A stretch of 45,786 nt of DNA from Haplosporangium gracile. Its lineage: Eukaryota; Mortierellomycota; Mortierellomycetes; Mortierellales; Mortierellaceae. The stretch is taken from contig JAAAUF010000176.1 in assembly GCA_015499985.1 (NCBI GenBank), positions 1 through 45,786 on the forward strand, given 5' to 3'. Below the pieces are notes generated by a model, which was not told where the DNA came from, searched no databases, and saw only the letters and a program-made list of their open reading frames with translations. Numbering within the stretch: position 1 is the stretch's first letter; the number at the start of each line of letters is the position of its first letter. Both the position numbers and the translations under genes were made by a program. Shown here piece by piece: positions 11,509 through 21,949 of the stretch.

Positions 11509-11697
11509 CTATACCTCCTCCTCTTCCATCTGAACGCGCTTGGATGGTGCCTGAGGAATGGTATGTACTATACCACGCTTGGGGACCTGACAAATAAAGT
11601 TTGCTTGTGGACGATAAGCGGTATTCTTCATAAGTTGCTTGTTCCGCATTGACTTGGTTATCCAGTTGAACATGATCAGTCGAAGTATTCGCTCTGA
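11509..11697 (-). pseudogene. Orphan last exon of an array copy next to an assembly gap
   Basis: Minus-strand translation gives a clear exon 8: SERILRLIMFNW, then AYRPQANF, then QAPSKRVQMEEEEV and a TAG at 11509-11511. It is closest to exon 8 of copy 6 (QVPKRG, TIPQAPSKR). Exons 1 to 7 are not seen. An N gap begins 27 nt upstream, so the body may be missing from the assembly rather than from the genome. The short tail after EEEE is truncated but otherwise the exon is sound. Confidence 0.75.
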
Positions 11698-11723
11698 AGA
11701 AAAAAAGACGGTAAGTATCTGTA

Positions 11724-11733
11724 NNNNNNNNNN
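11724..11733. other. Assembly gap (10 N), probably hiding gene sequence
   Basis: Ten N separate an exon 8 whose gene body is absent from the 3'-flank of another unit. The run is probably a fixed-size placeholder, and a full array unit may be missing here. Confidence 0.6.
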
Positions 11734-12130
11734 AAAAAAAAAAATGTTTATTTGAGCACAACCATAATGAGCCTGGCACGGGAAGTCGTGCTGCTGCTGA
11801 TCGTCTCGTAAAAGGCATCACAAGACATACTTGGCTGATGAGGGCGAAAACGAAAAAGTTGAATGAGAGTGATGTTGAATGCGGTTGTGGACGAAATGGG
11901 AAGCAGGTGTTATGATCAAGAAGATGGAACGAACAAACCAGAGCGATGAGTAGCGGAAGAGCGGAGAAAGAATACACAAGTAGCTGTTGCCTCTGACATG
12001 TCTCTGGGAAGTTAAACGAGGCAAGTCCCTCATTTGAAGAATAATAAAAAAGAGAAAACAAATGATGTTGTTTTTATACGGGTCTTCATTTCAAGAAATA
12101 TTAGCATTCGACTGGTTGATGATTCCAATA
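11734..12130 (-). pseudogene. Collapsed array copy, relic R2
   Basis: The segment starts with an A-run and TGTTTATTTG, as in the 3'-flanks of other units. It then has a GCTGCTGCTGATCG stretch that may be the alanine-rich end of an exon 8. Purine-rich DNA aligns by eye with R1 and R3 (11850-11990), then CTCTGACATG and GTTAAACGAG at about 12012, a decayed form of the shared element. No exon 1 to 7 sequence is present. Confidence 0.4.
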
Positions 12131-12246
12131 CCATTAAAAAATGGTGAGTGTGGGACAGTTAAATAAAAACTGCGCTCCTGAATCTCTCACTGGCCCCCAT
12201 CATCCTCCTGAAAAAAAAATCCTTATCTCGGAATGTTTGGCGCGGA

Positions 12247-14397
12247 TTAGAGGGCGGCGACGTTCTTCTTCTCTCCCTCTTCCTCCCCCTTCTTCATTTG
12301 GATACGCTTTGAAGGCTTCTGAGGAATAATCTCTAGAGTACCACGCTTAGGGGCCAAGGGCAAAAAGTTTGCCTGGGGACGGTAGGCAGTGTCTTTTTGA
12401 AGCTGCTTTTTTTTTGATCGATTCAGGAAGCCAGTTGAACACGACCTGTCTAAGAATGCGTTCCGACAACGTCTATTCGGTCAATGAAGTAAAGAAAAGT
12501 CAAGTCAACATTGGTAAATTATACACAGACAAAAACAACCGAAAATTTTGTGCTGTAAGAGAAACTTACATGACCACACATAATTTTTGCACTGATGTAT
12601 GATTGGGGGTATTGCTCCTTGACAGCGTCGAAACGCTCTTCCTTGTAGTCATTCAACGCTGCCTTGATGTTCTCGAGGCTGGTTGGGTGGATATCATAGA
12701 TATGATTTGCGAGCAAAACTGAATCTTGCATCGCGTTCACTGCTCTAGCTCCAGTGCTGGGAATAAGCTAATGGAGGAAGGACGTTCAAAGTAAGTTCTG
12801 TTAGTTACACACTCACATTCAGTGCCTCGTTCAGTGCTACAACCCATCAAGGTTTCTCTCTCACCTTATGGGCAGCTATGAGAGTTAGTCAAGAAGGTGA
12901 GCATTAGAAAAAATGGGTATTTCAGATACAAAGACATAGGATAGAGGCATGAGGTGACGACAAATGCACATACCGTCACCAATCAAGACCACTCGTCCAT
13001 GGTTCCATGTCTCAAACAACTTGTCTTCAAAAGAAACCTTAGACACACGTTCAATTTGAGTGACATCAAAAAGATCGCCCATGGTGCCGTATGGCGTCTT
13101 GAAATGCCGGATCGAGTCCATTATCTTTTTGTTATTTTCCTGCACAATCCAACCCGGCGAGCCTGCAAGTTCGTCTGCAACAGGGTCCAGTCCAAGCTGA
13201 ATAATAATATTCCAGCAAATCCTGTTGTCTGAAACGGTGAATGTACACCACTAAATTTTTTTTCACCAAGATTAAACTAAAGTTACAAGCTCGTGACATG
13301 GTCCTTTTTTTTTGAACAGGCAAAAGAGCAAAGTTGGACTTACGTTGTAGGGTGTCTTCTTGTCACCAATGATAAAGCTGCTATTACAGCTTTCCCTAAG
13401 AACACAAGGATACTTGGCAGGATCGAGACCATCTGTTGTTCCGACCAGAGAGATGTAGCCCACGCTCATGGCCTCGGTGTCGGACTTGGGAAGGCGACCT
13501 TGCTCATTCAAGGTCTTATAGAGGTGGGTGCGGACTGCACTGTGCGCTCCATCTGCGCCTACCAGGATGTCGCCGCGAACGGTTGTGTTGTCTCCAAGCG
13601 CAATTGTTACGCCCTCCTTGTTCTGTTCAAAGGAAACCATCTTCATGGAAAAGTGGATCTTGCCGGAGGGGATTTGTCTGTACAACAAGTCATACAGCTC
13701 GGGACGGGCAAACAAGATGCGCTCGTATCAACCCTAAATAATTGTAAAAGCGAATTGAGATAAATGAGCAAAAATGGGTCTTTGTGCTTGACTTTGTATG
13801 CACAAGGGGGTAACAGGGCATTGAAAGGACTTTTCACCTACACATCGGCAATGATGGCTGCGTTTCTGGCTACGACTTCCAGCTGATCCGTATAGAACGT
13901 TGAATCTATGGCCTCCTTCGAGAAGAACATAAGTTCCTCGTAGAGCCCTAATTGTTCAAAAGCCGTGAGGATGTTGGGTGACTATTTTTTTTTAGAGAGA
14001 GAGAAAGAAAATGAACAAGAGACGCATCGACTTGTAATGTTCAAGGAAGGCGGTTTCATGTTGGGTAGTGTTTGATTAGATTTTTTTGTTCATACCAGAC
14101 TCATGACAGCGCCTAATATCAAAGGTGAGGATGAATTGAGTGTTAGATTGAGGAAGGGGACTATAGAACATTCTGTGTGCTTGTGCAAATGCCTTTGCCT
14201 TTGCTTAATGAGGCAAGGACCATCAACTGAGTACCAATTGGCTTTATTTCAGCAGCACGCTCGTAGATGTCGTAGGGAATACCAGCCTTCTCAAGGAGAA
14301 TACCCAAGAAGAGGCCCGCTAGTCCTGCTTCTGAGATGAGAACGCGAGGAGGCCTGTCAGTCATGGTCGCAAAAATAGGCTGAAAAGGGGTGCTCAT
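12247..14397 (-). pseudogene. FAD-dependent monooxygenase, array copy 4 (three lesions)
   Basis: Near-complete gene with exons at 14235-14397, 14096-14112, 13842-13981, about 13344-13733, 12974-13250, 12865-12875, 12570-12767 and 12247-12472. Three faults are visible. The FAD motif reads SEAGLAG instead of AGAGLAG, losing the first glycine of GxGxxG. The 5' edge of exon 4 is rearranged: the frame of YERILFARPELYD is preceded by TGA and cannot join exon 3 in phase. Exon 8 has nine A where eight would keep the SIKKKQL frame. The GDAAH microexon and DG motif survive. The A9 run alone could be a sequencing error; the other two faults are not homopolymers. It belongs to the TEAMSVG subgroup with copies 2 and 9. 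Confidence 0.8.
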
Positions 14398-14598
14398 TAT
14401 CCTGACACGAGGCAGTGAAAGGGAACAGACGAATGAGAAGAGAAGGAAGGAGGGGAAGGGGAGGGATGATGGTGGGATGAGAGGAATGGAAGAAAAAAGA
14501 GACGAATGACTGATCAAGATGACAGTAAAAAGCGAGATGAGCAGACTGATGTTCGCTCTCCCGTCCTTTTTCCCCCTCTTTCTTGCTTGTTACACAGC
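14398..14598 (-). promoter_or_regulatory. Upstream region of copy 4 with shared element
   Basis: GTTACACAGC is at 14589-14598, 192 nt from the ATG, in the short-spacing group with copies 7, 9 and 10. The second block is not recognisable here. Confidence 0.5.
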
Positions 14599-14944
14599 TA
14601 TCGACGATTATTTTGGTCACTTATGATGAGGGCAACAAAAACCCTTAATTAATCTTTTTACAATGCAAGGCAAGGAGATGAACGATGAACCAATGCAGAC
14701 TATCGAAAAAAGTGCCACGAGGCAGCTTGTACGTCCGTCATTGATGTTGGCAAAAATCTGTGAAAAGGGGGTTGCGGCGGTACGTTTGTTTCGTTTCGCT
14801 TATTCTTTTTTTATGGCGAACAATTTCTGCATAAAACGAGAAAAACAAGTCGCATTTTCAGGTAACCAGAGTGGTTCCTTTGCATGCAAAGAGCATGCCG
14901 TTTGACTTTTTAATGATAGACTTGCAAAAGAAGCCTAAGCACTC
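14599..14944. other. Intergenic, nothing recognised
   Basis: This separates the copy 4 promoter from the 3' end of copy 5. No gene, relic or shared element is seen. Confidence 0.5.
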
Positions 14945-15293
14945 CTATTCATGTCGTTTCTCAAGAGTAGCAGCGGCTGCAGCCTTCTTCTTAGCCTTCT
15001 CCTCTTCTTTCTCCTTTTGAATGCGCTTCGAGGGCTTTTGAGGGAGAACGTAACCAGCGCCGTACATCCGAGGCAAAAAGCTCGTCTGGGGACGGTTGGC
15101 ATTGTCCTTTGTCAGTTGCTTTATCTGCATCGATTCGGTGACTCAATTGAACAAGACATACCGCAAAGCTTTCTCCTAGGATGTCTGGTCATCCCGAAAA
15201 ATCATATATACGCAAAAGAACAAAGAAGAGCTGGGAGTAGTTGTGATCCATGGGGATTTGACATTTTGTTTTCCACGTGAAGAACGTTTAAGG

Positions 15294-15334
15294 AAAAAAA
15301 AAAAAAAAAAAATTGGGGGGGGGGGGGAAAAAAA
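15294..15334. repeat. Homopolymer tract A19-TT-G13-A7
   Basis: It lies in the intron between exons 7 and 8 of pseudogene copy 5. A 13-base G run is rare in this AT-rich setting and is a likely site of replication slippage. Confidence 0.85.
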
Positions 15335-16719
15335 GTTGGGCGCGGGCAGAAAAAGAACTTACATGACCAAATTGCAGCTTGGCAGTGAAGTAGGTTTGCG
15401 AATGCTGCCCCTTGACAGCATCGAATCGCTCCTCCTTGTACCCGTTTAATGCTGCTTTGATATTTTCGAAACTGATCGGTTTAATGTCGTTCAGGTAGTT
15501 TGCAAGAATAACAGCATCTTGCATTGCAACAATCGCACCTACACCCGTGCTTGGGAGGGCTGAAATGAAAGAGAAATGTTAAGTACAAAAAATAGACTTG
15601 CTCAGGAATGATTGATGTTGTGCCCTTGGATGTCACAGCCACGTTTTCTTACCTTGTGAGCAGCTATCAATGAAAAAGAAAGCAGATAATTAGTTAAATA
15701 CAATTTTATCAATGTTTAAGACATAGAAAGGTAAGCAGCGAAAAAAGGAGGATACCACCGCCGATCAAGACGGTTCGTCCGTGATTCCAGGTCTCGAAAA
15801 GCATATCCTCAAAGCACACCTTGCAAACATCTTCACTAGGAATAGCGTCGAATAGGTCGCCCATAGTATCGTAGGGAGTCTTGAAGTGGCGTATCGAGTC
15901 CATCATCTTTTGATTTTGTTGGGGAAGTCAGTCCGAAGTTCTGAACTGCTCGTCAGCAAGTTCGGTGATCCCTGATCGAACAACGACATTCCAGCAGATT
16001 CTATTATCAGGAACCGTGAAAACACAGTACTATTGAAACATCCGATGTCAACGGAGGAAATGGTTGAGCGAACAAACGTCTTACAGGCTCATATATTTTT
16101 TGTATTACATGAGACAATGCGATGCGATTCAACTTACAGTTTACGGAGTGCTCCCGTCTCCAATAACACCACAACATTGGCAATTGTCTTTCAAGAGGTC
16201 TGGTACTTGGTAGGATCAAGGGCTTTCGTCGTTCTCACCAAAAAAGAAATACTCCTTCTTCATCTCCTAGCGATCTGACTTTGACAGAAGGCCCTCCTTC
16301 TCCAGGGTCTTGTACAAGTGCTGACGAACGGTACTATGGGTACCGTCAGCGCCGACGAGGATGTCGCCATGAATCGAGGTGTTGTCACTAAAGCGCACCA
16401 TGGCCCCCTCATGGTTGTGTTGGAAGGAGAGGACCTTCTTGGATAAGTGCATCTTTTCCTTGGGGATCTTGCTGAACAACATATCGTGCAGCTCAGGACG
16501 AGGAAACAGCTGGCGTTCGTATCCCAAGCTAAGATGAAAGAAAAATCAATGCGTGCACAAGTCAGTCTTTGAATGAGAACAAGGACATTCTTTGATAAAA
16601 AAAAACTGTGAGCCCGGTAGCAAGTTAGACCTACACTTCTGGAGAAACAGGAGCAAAATTAGCGATGAGCTTTAGCTTGTCCGTCAGCATAGATCCACCG
16701 CCGCGCAATGGTTTCGAAA

Positions 16720-16761
16720 GCGCCAACAGTTCCTTGTAAAGCGCCAACAGTTCCTTGTAAA
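16720..16761 (-). repeat. 21-bp tandem duplication in exon 3 of copy 5
   Basis: GCGCCAACAGTTCCTTGTAA plus A occurs twice in perfect tandem (16720-16740, 16741-16761). On the minus strand it repeats LYKELLA. The frame is kept, and exon 3 becomes 164 nt instead of 143. Confidence 0.9.
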
Positions 16762-17428
16762 GCCCCAGTTGTTCGAAGGCAGGAAGGATGTTCGCCGGCT
16801 ATTGTGATAGTATCCTAGGTCATTCTACTTTGCCTTCACATCCACCTCCATCTACGCCTCCACCTCAACCAATGCGCCCCCAGCTACGCCTCCAGCCCCT
16901 GTACACTAAATATATTCTCTTCCTTCTGTACAGTAAACACCGTCCGTTTCTGCCTCTTGCTCTTGTCTGTTCTCCATCTTTTGCTGCTACTACAACTATA
17001 TTACGAATGAAGGAGGAGATTGCAACGATTGACCTTGTTAGAACAATCTCTGGACTTGGTTTTGTCGTGCAAAGAATCGAACGCCTATATTACCAAAAAC
17101 ATGATGGCACCTAATACCTACATAAAAAAAGAGACCAGGGCGTTAGAAGGGTAAGCTGTGTGTCGTGTGTTTACATACCTGTCCTGTGCCTTCATTTACA
17201 GTGTAGAGGTGAATGCTTACCAAAGGGCTTGATCTCAGCAACACGCTCAAAGATCTCATAAGGGATTCCTGCTCTCTCCAGGAGAATGCCGAGGAAAAGG
17301 CCACCTCGACCGCCACCGGCGATGAGGACGCGGGGAGGTCTGTCAGTCACAAGTGGAGGCAAATTGCTACCTTTGAAGCAGCTCGAGGTAGGGGAGGTGT
17401 TTGTCGCATATTCAGCAGAGGCACTCAT

Positions 17429-17796
17429 GCTTGCGAAACGAGGAAGGGTAAAGTATGGGTTATGGACGAGCGATGAAGCAGAAAAGGAGAAAGGGAAGTG
17501 AGAAAAATGAAAAAAAAGTTACGAGAAAGAGGAAAAAGAAAAGCGAGAAGTTTGTGAAATGGGGAGGGTGGGTGAATGAACAACGAGAGAGAAAGAGAGT
17601 GAGAGAAAATGAGACAGGGAGGGAGAGAGAACTGGAATTAACTTCTAGAGGGGCCTGGGTCGAGATGATAGGAGGAGCGAGATTTTCTTCTTTTCCTCCT
17701 TCTTTCCCCTTCCTTCCTTCGACCTTTCTCTTTAGTTGCTTTTGAGCAGTTAAACAGCATTGCATTTTTTCTTTTGGGGTCGATGGTTGGATGAAA
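17429..17796 (-). promoter_or_regulatory. Upstream region of copy 5 with shared array elements
   Basis: GTTAAACAGC, one mismatch from the common form, is at 17749-17758, 321 nt from the ATG. The second block CGATGGTTGGATGAAA is at 17781-17796 after a T-tract. The promoter is well kept although the gene is dead, which suggests recent inactivation. Confidence 0.55.
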
Positions 17797-18189
17797 TTAT
17801 TAACTGTGGTCATGAGTCCACAGAGAAAAACTGCGAGAGTACTATATCAAGCTTATGTGGCGCTCGTTTTTTGGGGACGAAGGAGAGAAGAGCGTGAGAA
17901 GGAAAGCGTCGTAGGTGGGATATGTATTTGATGATGTGGTAATGGCGGCCATGAGTGGTGTTTCTGTTTTTTGTTTCCTTGGCCCTGTAGACAGTTGTCG
18001 TTCGCCACTCTTTAATGGCCAACGCACACGTTTTCTTATTGCGAATAAAATCAGGGCGGGATGTCCCGTACAGAGTAGACAATCAGTCATCCGAGGAACG
18101 CCCTACGAAAAAACAGCTATTGCGAAAGGTACCTTCTTTCACTTTAGGTTTACACTTATGCGAACGCTAAAAGAGGAGGCTCAGGAATG
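17797..18189. other. Intergenic, nothing recognised
   Basis: No family exon or shared element is seen. Short reading frames on both strands lack recognisable features. Confidence 0.5.
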
Positions 18190-18860
18190 ATAGACCCAAA
18201 AAAAAAAAAAAAAAAAAGTCTTGTTTATTTGGATTTAACCAAAAGTGGGCACGGTTGACACTCATCCATTTTCTTAAAGTGCTGAGGCAGCAGAAGCAGC
18301 AGCAACCTAATTCCTTGAACTCTTACTCTCACTAAATATCCACGCTTGAAAGATATTCTTGACATTGACCGAGGGACTGTGTTCCTACTACACGCTCATA
18401 CATGGTATAATGGATTCCTTTTGAAAAAAAAATAATTTAAAAGTAGCTCAACCAGGCCAGCTCAACGAAAGATTGTTTGTTGGTCTTGTCGGAGGAAGAG
18501 CTAGATATGATTGCTTGATGAAGAGTAAGTGTGAAAAAAGTGCATGAGGGTGATGATTGCGGTGAATGAAATGGAAGAAGGGGATGATGGAGTCGAAAGT
18601 CGAAAGAGGAGAAAAAAAGACATGGATAGTGAAAAGGGCTGTGGAGGGATCGGCAAGGTAGTTGTTCTCCCCGACGTAATTATGGAATGTTTCGCTATAC
18701 GTGTCTTTCGCTTGCAAAACAAAAGAAAATTGAGAGAGATGGATTGGACTATTCTTCCTTCAACAGATGCTCTCTCTGAGATTTGACCCCCTCAGAATAA
18801 TCGATAAGTATGAGACAATAAGCAATGACTGATCGTTCCTGAACTGATTGTTTCTGAACT
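18190..18860 (-). pseudogene. Collapsed array copy, relic R3
   Basis: After an A-run and TCTTGTTTATTTG, the minus strand at about 18278-18310 reads VAAASAASAL and TAA, like the alanine-rich ends of exon 8 in other copies. Further right, 18520-18720 aligns by eye with R1 and R2: purine-rich DNA, then CCGACGTAATTATGG, then a decayed element and CTTGCAAAA. Last comes AAGCAATGACTGATCGTTCC near 18820. No exon 1 to 7 sequence remains. Confidence 0.45.
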
Positions 18861-18993
18861 AGTCGTCTTTCTGGGTGAAATGTTTCTGAGCAGAATGTTC
18901 TTGAACTTATCGCGTTCCTATTTCTCAGCAGGGGAAAAGATTGAAAAAATCCGATTTTATTTTTGGCCTCTCACTATAAGGGTATTGCGCGAT

Positions 18994-21207
18994 TTAAAGA
19001 GCAGCGGTAACCGCTTTCTTAGCCTTTTCCTCCTCTTCCTTCTGAGCGCGCTTGGATGGTGCCTGAGGAATGGTATCAATTGTACCGCGTTTAGGGACCT
19101 GAGGAATAAAGTTTGCCTGTGGACGATAAGCAGTATCCTTCGTAAGTTGTTTGCTCATCATCGACTTGGGTATCCAGTTGAACACGACTTGTCGAAGCAT
19201 TCGTTCCGAAAGAGTCTATTAAACAATCAAGGAAATAAATAATGTATATTAAGAATCTGTATCCGACGCAAATCGGTTTGCCTTCTTGTATTTATACCAC
19301 TGATTATGAATTGGAAGAGTAGTATACGTACATGACCATACATAAGTTTGGCACTCATGTATGATTGAGGATACTGATCTTTGATAGCGTCGAAGCGCTC
19401 ATCCTTGTAGTCGTTCAGAGCCTGCTTGATGTTCTCGAAACTGGTGGGGTAGATGTCGTATATGTGATTGGCGAGCAGAACCGCATCCTGCATTGCATTC
19501 ACTGCTCCTGCACCACTGCTTGGAAGGAGCTAATAGAAATAGAAATGTTCTGTTAGAGCAAAGAAAACAAATGACAGCGTAGTTTCGTACTCTAATTCAG
19601 CGTCCATGGTTCTCACCTTGTGGGCAGCTGCAAAAGAATACCGGGAAGGGCAATTGTAAATCAACGGTTAGAAAGCAGAGCTCAGTGACGAAATGAACAC
19701 AGAAAAGGCACATAGAAGTTCAAGAGATGTAACTGACCATCGCCAATAAGGACTGTTCTCCCGTGGTTCCAGGTCTCAAACAACATGTCCTCAAAGTACA
19801 CCTTCGAGACGCGCTCAATGGGTGTGGAATCGAACAAGTCCCCCAAGGTGCCATAGGTAGTCTTGAAGTGGCGAATCGAATCCATCATCTTTTGGTTCTG
19901 CTGTGGGACCCAGTCCGAAGATTTGAACTGGTCGTCGGCGATCTCCGTAACTCCCAATTGAATAATGACATTCCAGCAAATTCGATGTCCAGGTACGGTG
20001 AAAGTTGCCCACTATCAAAAACAGGTGAAAAAACAAGAGGTCAATCAAATTGAGCATGCAGCTAATTTTTTTTCTTCGCTAAAAAGTTGACTCCGAGAGA
20101 AAAGCTGAGAGTAAAACGCACGATGTATGGGGTGTCCTTATCTCCAACAATGAACACATTCTCGCACTCCTCCTCAAGGACACTGGGATACTTGACCGGA
20201 TCCAAAGCATCAGTCGTTCCTACTAGAGAGATATATCCTCTGGTCATCTCCTTAGTGTCGGACTTGGGGAGGAGACCTTGCTTTTCCAGAGTCTTATACA
20301 AGTGCCGGCGAACTGCACTATGGGCGCCATCCGCGCCGACGAGAATGTCGCCGTGGGTGGTGGTGTTGTCGCTGAAGCGGAGCATTACTCCTTCGTGATT
20401 TTGTTCGAAGGAAAAGATTTTCTTTGACATATGGATCTTATCCGAGGGAATCCTCTTGAACAACATGTCGTACAACTCTGGACGAGCAAACAAAATGCGA
20501 TCATAACCGATGCTAATAAAGTATCGAACAAAGACAGACACCGTTAGTACCAGCCCTTTAAGGCTGACAATTCTCGCTACAAGGCACAGTGGACCAAAAG
20601 TCGAAAATGCTGGTTTACATGTCAGAAGAAACAGCCGTATTGCTACCAATGAGCTTTAACTTGTCCGTGAAGAACCTTTCAAACCGTGACTTCTTCGAGA
20701 ACGACATGAGTTCATCCATCAAACCAAGCTGTTCAAAGGCAGGAAGAATGTTTGGGGACTATATGTAAAAGAGGAGAAAGAGATGGTGTGAGAACAAAAG
20801 AAGCACGTTGAAGGGATAGCATTTTCCTTTTATCAGTGGAGAAAAGACGAGTCGATGAGTACCAAGCACATAACAGCACCTATCATTCATGGAGGAAAAA
20901 ACGAGCCGGTTGTTAGATGCAGTGCAAACCAAGGTCATGTTTTCCACTGCTGCGTTATACAACGCCTTCTTGGGACAGATACTGCAGGGATCATTTATTT
21001 ACCAAGGGGTTTGATCTCCGCACTGCGCTCGAAGATCTCATAAGGGATGCCTGCCTCCTCAAGAAGGATACCAAGGAAAAGTCCAGAAAGACCGGCGCCA
21101 GCGATGAGGACATGAGGGGACTTGTCGATCACCAGGGGGGATAAGTCACTACCCTTGAAGCCCGCGGAAGGAAGGGGCTGTGCGTCGCTGTCAGAAGTAT
21201 CGTTCAT
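18994..21207 (-). CDS. FAD-dependent monooxygenase, array copy 6 (intact, 8 exons)
   Basis: Predicted 485 aa. Exons: 21003-21207, 20863-20879, 20619-20758, 20122-20512, 19738-20011, 19617-19627, 19332-19529, 18994-19215. GAGLSG in exon 1, DILVGADGAHSAVRR in exon 4 and GDAAH across exons 5 and 6 are present. Two donors are off consensus (GTGCGT after exon 4, GTCAGT after exon 5), but each keeps the family phase. The tail is QKEEEEKAKKAVTAAL. It differs from the other intact copies in having no recognisable GTTACACAGC element upstream, so its regulation may differ. The orphan exon at 11509 is its closest relative in exon 8. Confidence 0.88.
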
Positions 21208-21949
21208 TGTATAAAAAGATAGGAAGCGTTGAAGTGTGGTTTGGAAGAGAGACGAAGAAGAGGCACGGAAGTGGGGAGAGCAAGGAAGTGAGGAGGAAGA
21301 AAAGGAATGTCGGTAATGAGATGAGAGGCGAGATGAGTTGAGATAATGGGAAGAGAACAAAAGCATGCGAATATTGTTTTCTCTGCTCCCCTTCGATTTA
21401 GGTTGTGTGTTGCCGTTGTTATTCTGAGGATTGTTTTAGGCGCAATGAGAGCCCTTTTTGAGACGAAAGCAAATTTGGGCCATTCCTGTTTTTTGCAGTC
21501 GGAAAAAACACTAGAGGGAACCCCACGAGAGCATGTTTCCCCGAGGTACTTTTTGATCAGCCACCGCGAACTGGGGCGTACACCTCTTCTTCTGGAATGG
21601 TTATTTGTAATAAACGTACTTTATCCCTCGCGAATCCTTTTCTTTTGAGGAGATGGTCAGTCCGCTCATAAGCTCATCAAGGGCAGTCACGTAGCCCGAA
21701 GTGAGAGCACGAAGGCGTTTAAACAAAAAGAGGGCGCCATACACACTGTCTCGAGAGTAGCTGTGCGCAGATAGATCACACACGTTCCCAGTGCAAGTAC
21801 TAACAAACCATGAACAAACATTTCTCGAGCAACATTTACGAAAGGGCATAAGCCCGATATTATAGCCAAAACAGGATTTGTTTTATTAAACACAACGTCT
21901 AGCGAGCAGAATTTGACGACCAGAGAGTTTTCGAATCAATGCAAGCAAC
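21208..21949. other. Intergenic between copies 6 and 7, divergent promoter
   Basis: Purine-rich plus-strand DNA follows the copy 6 start codon to about 21345, as at other copies. No GTTACACAGC or CGATGGTTGG block is found in the next 350 nt. Short reading frames here are not recognised. Confidence 0.45.

Larger units (their letters stand above)
14945..17428 (-). pseudogene. FAD-dependent monooxygenase, array copy 5 (decayed)
   Basis: Exon 1 (17221-17428) is open but its FAD motif is GGGRGG, with Arg in place of the usual Leu. Exon 2 is 17094-17110. Exon 3 (16635-16798) carries an in-frame 21-bp tandem duplication. Exon 4 (about 16136-16528) has a TAG after LLSKSDR and a TAA at the Tyr of TPYT. 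Exon 5 has TGA at the Trp of SDWVP. Exon 7 has lost one base at its 5' end. Exon 8 has TGA at the Trp of FNW. The subgroup is that of copies 1 and 3. Intron 7 contains a long A19-G13 homopolymer tract. Several independent lesions make loss of function certain. Confidence 0.9.

Noticed and set aside
12339..12472. Programmed frameshift at the A9 run in exon 8 of copy 4
   Set aside because: The gene has another frame lesion and a damaged FAD motif, so simple decay or a sequencing error is a better explanation.
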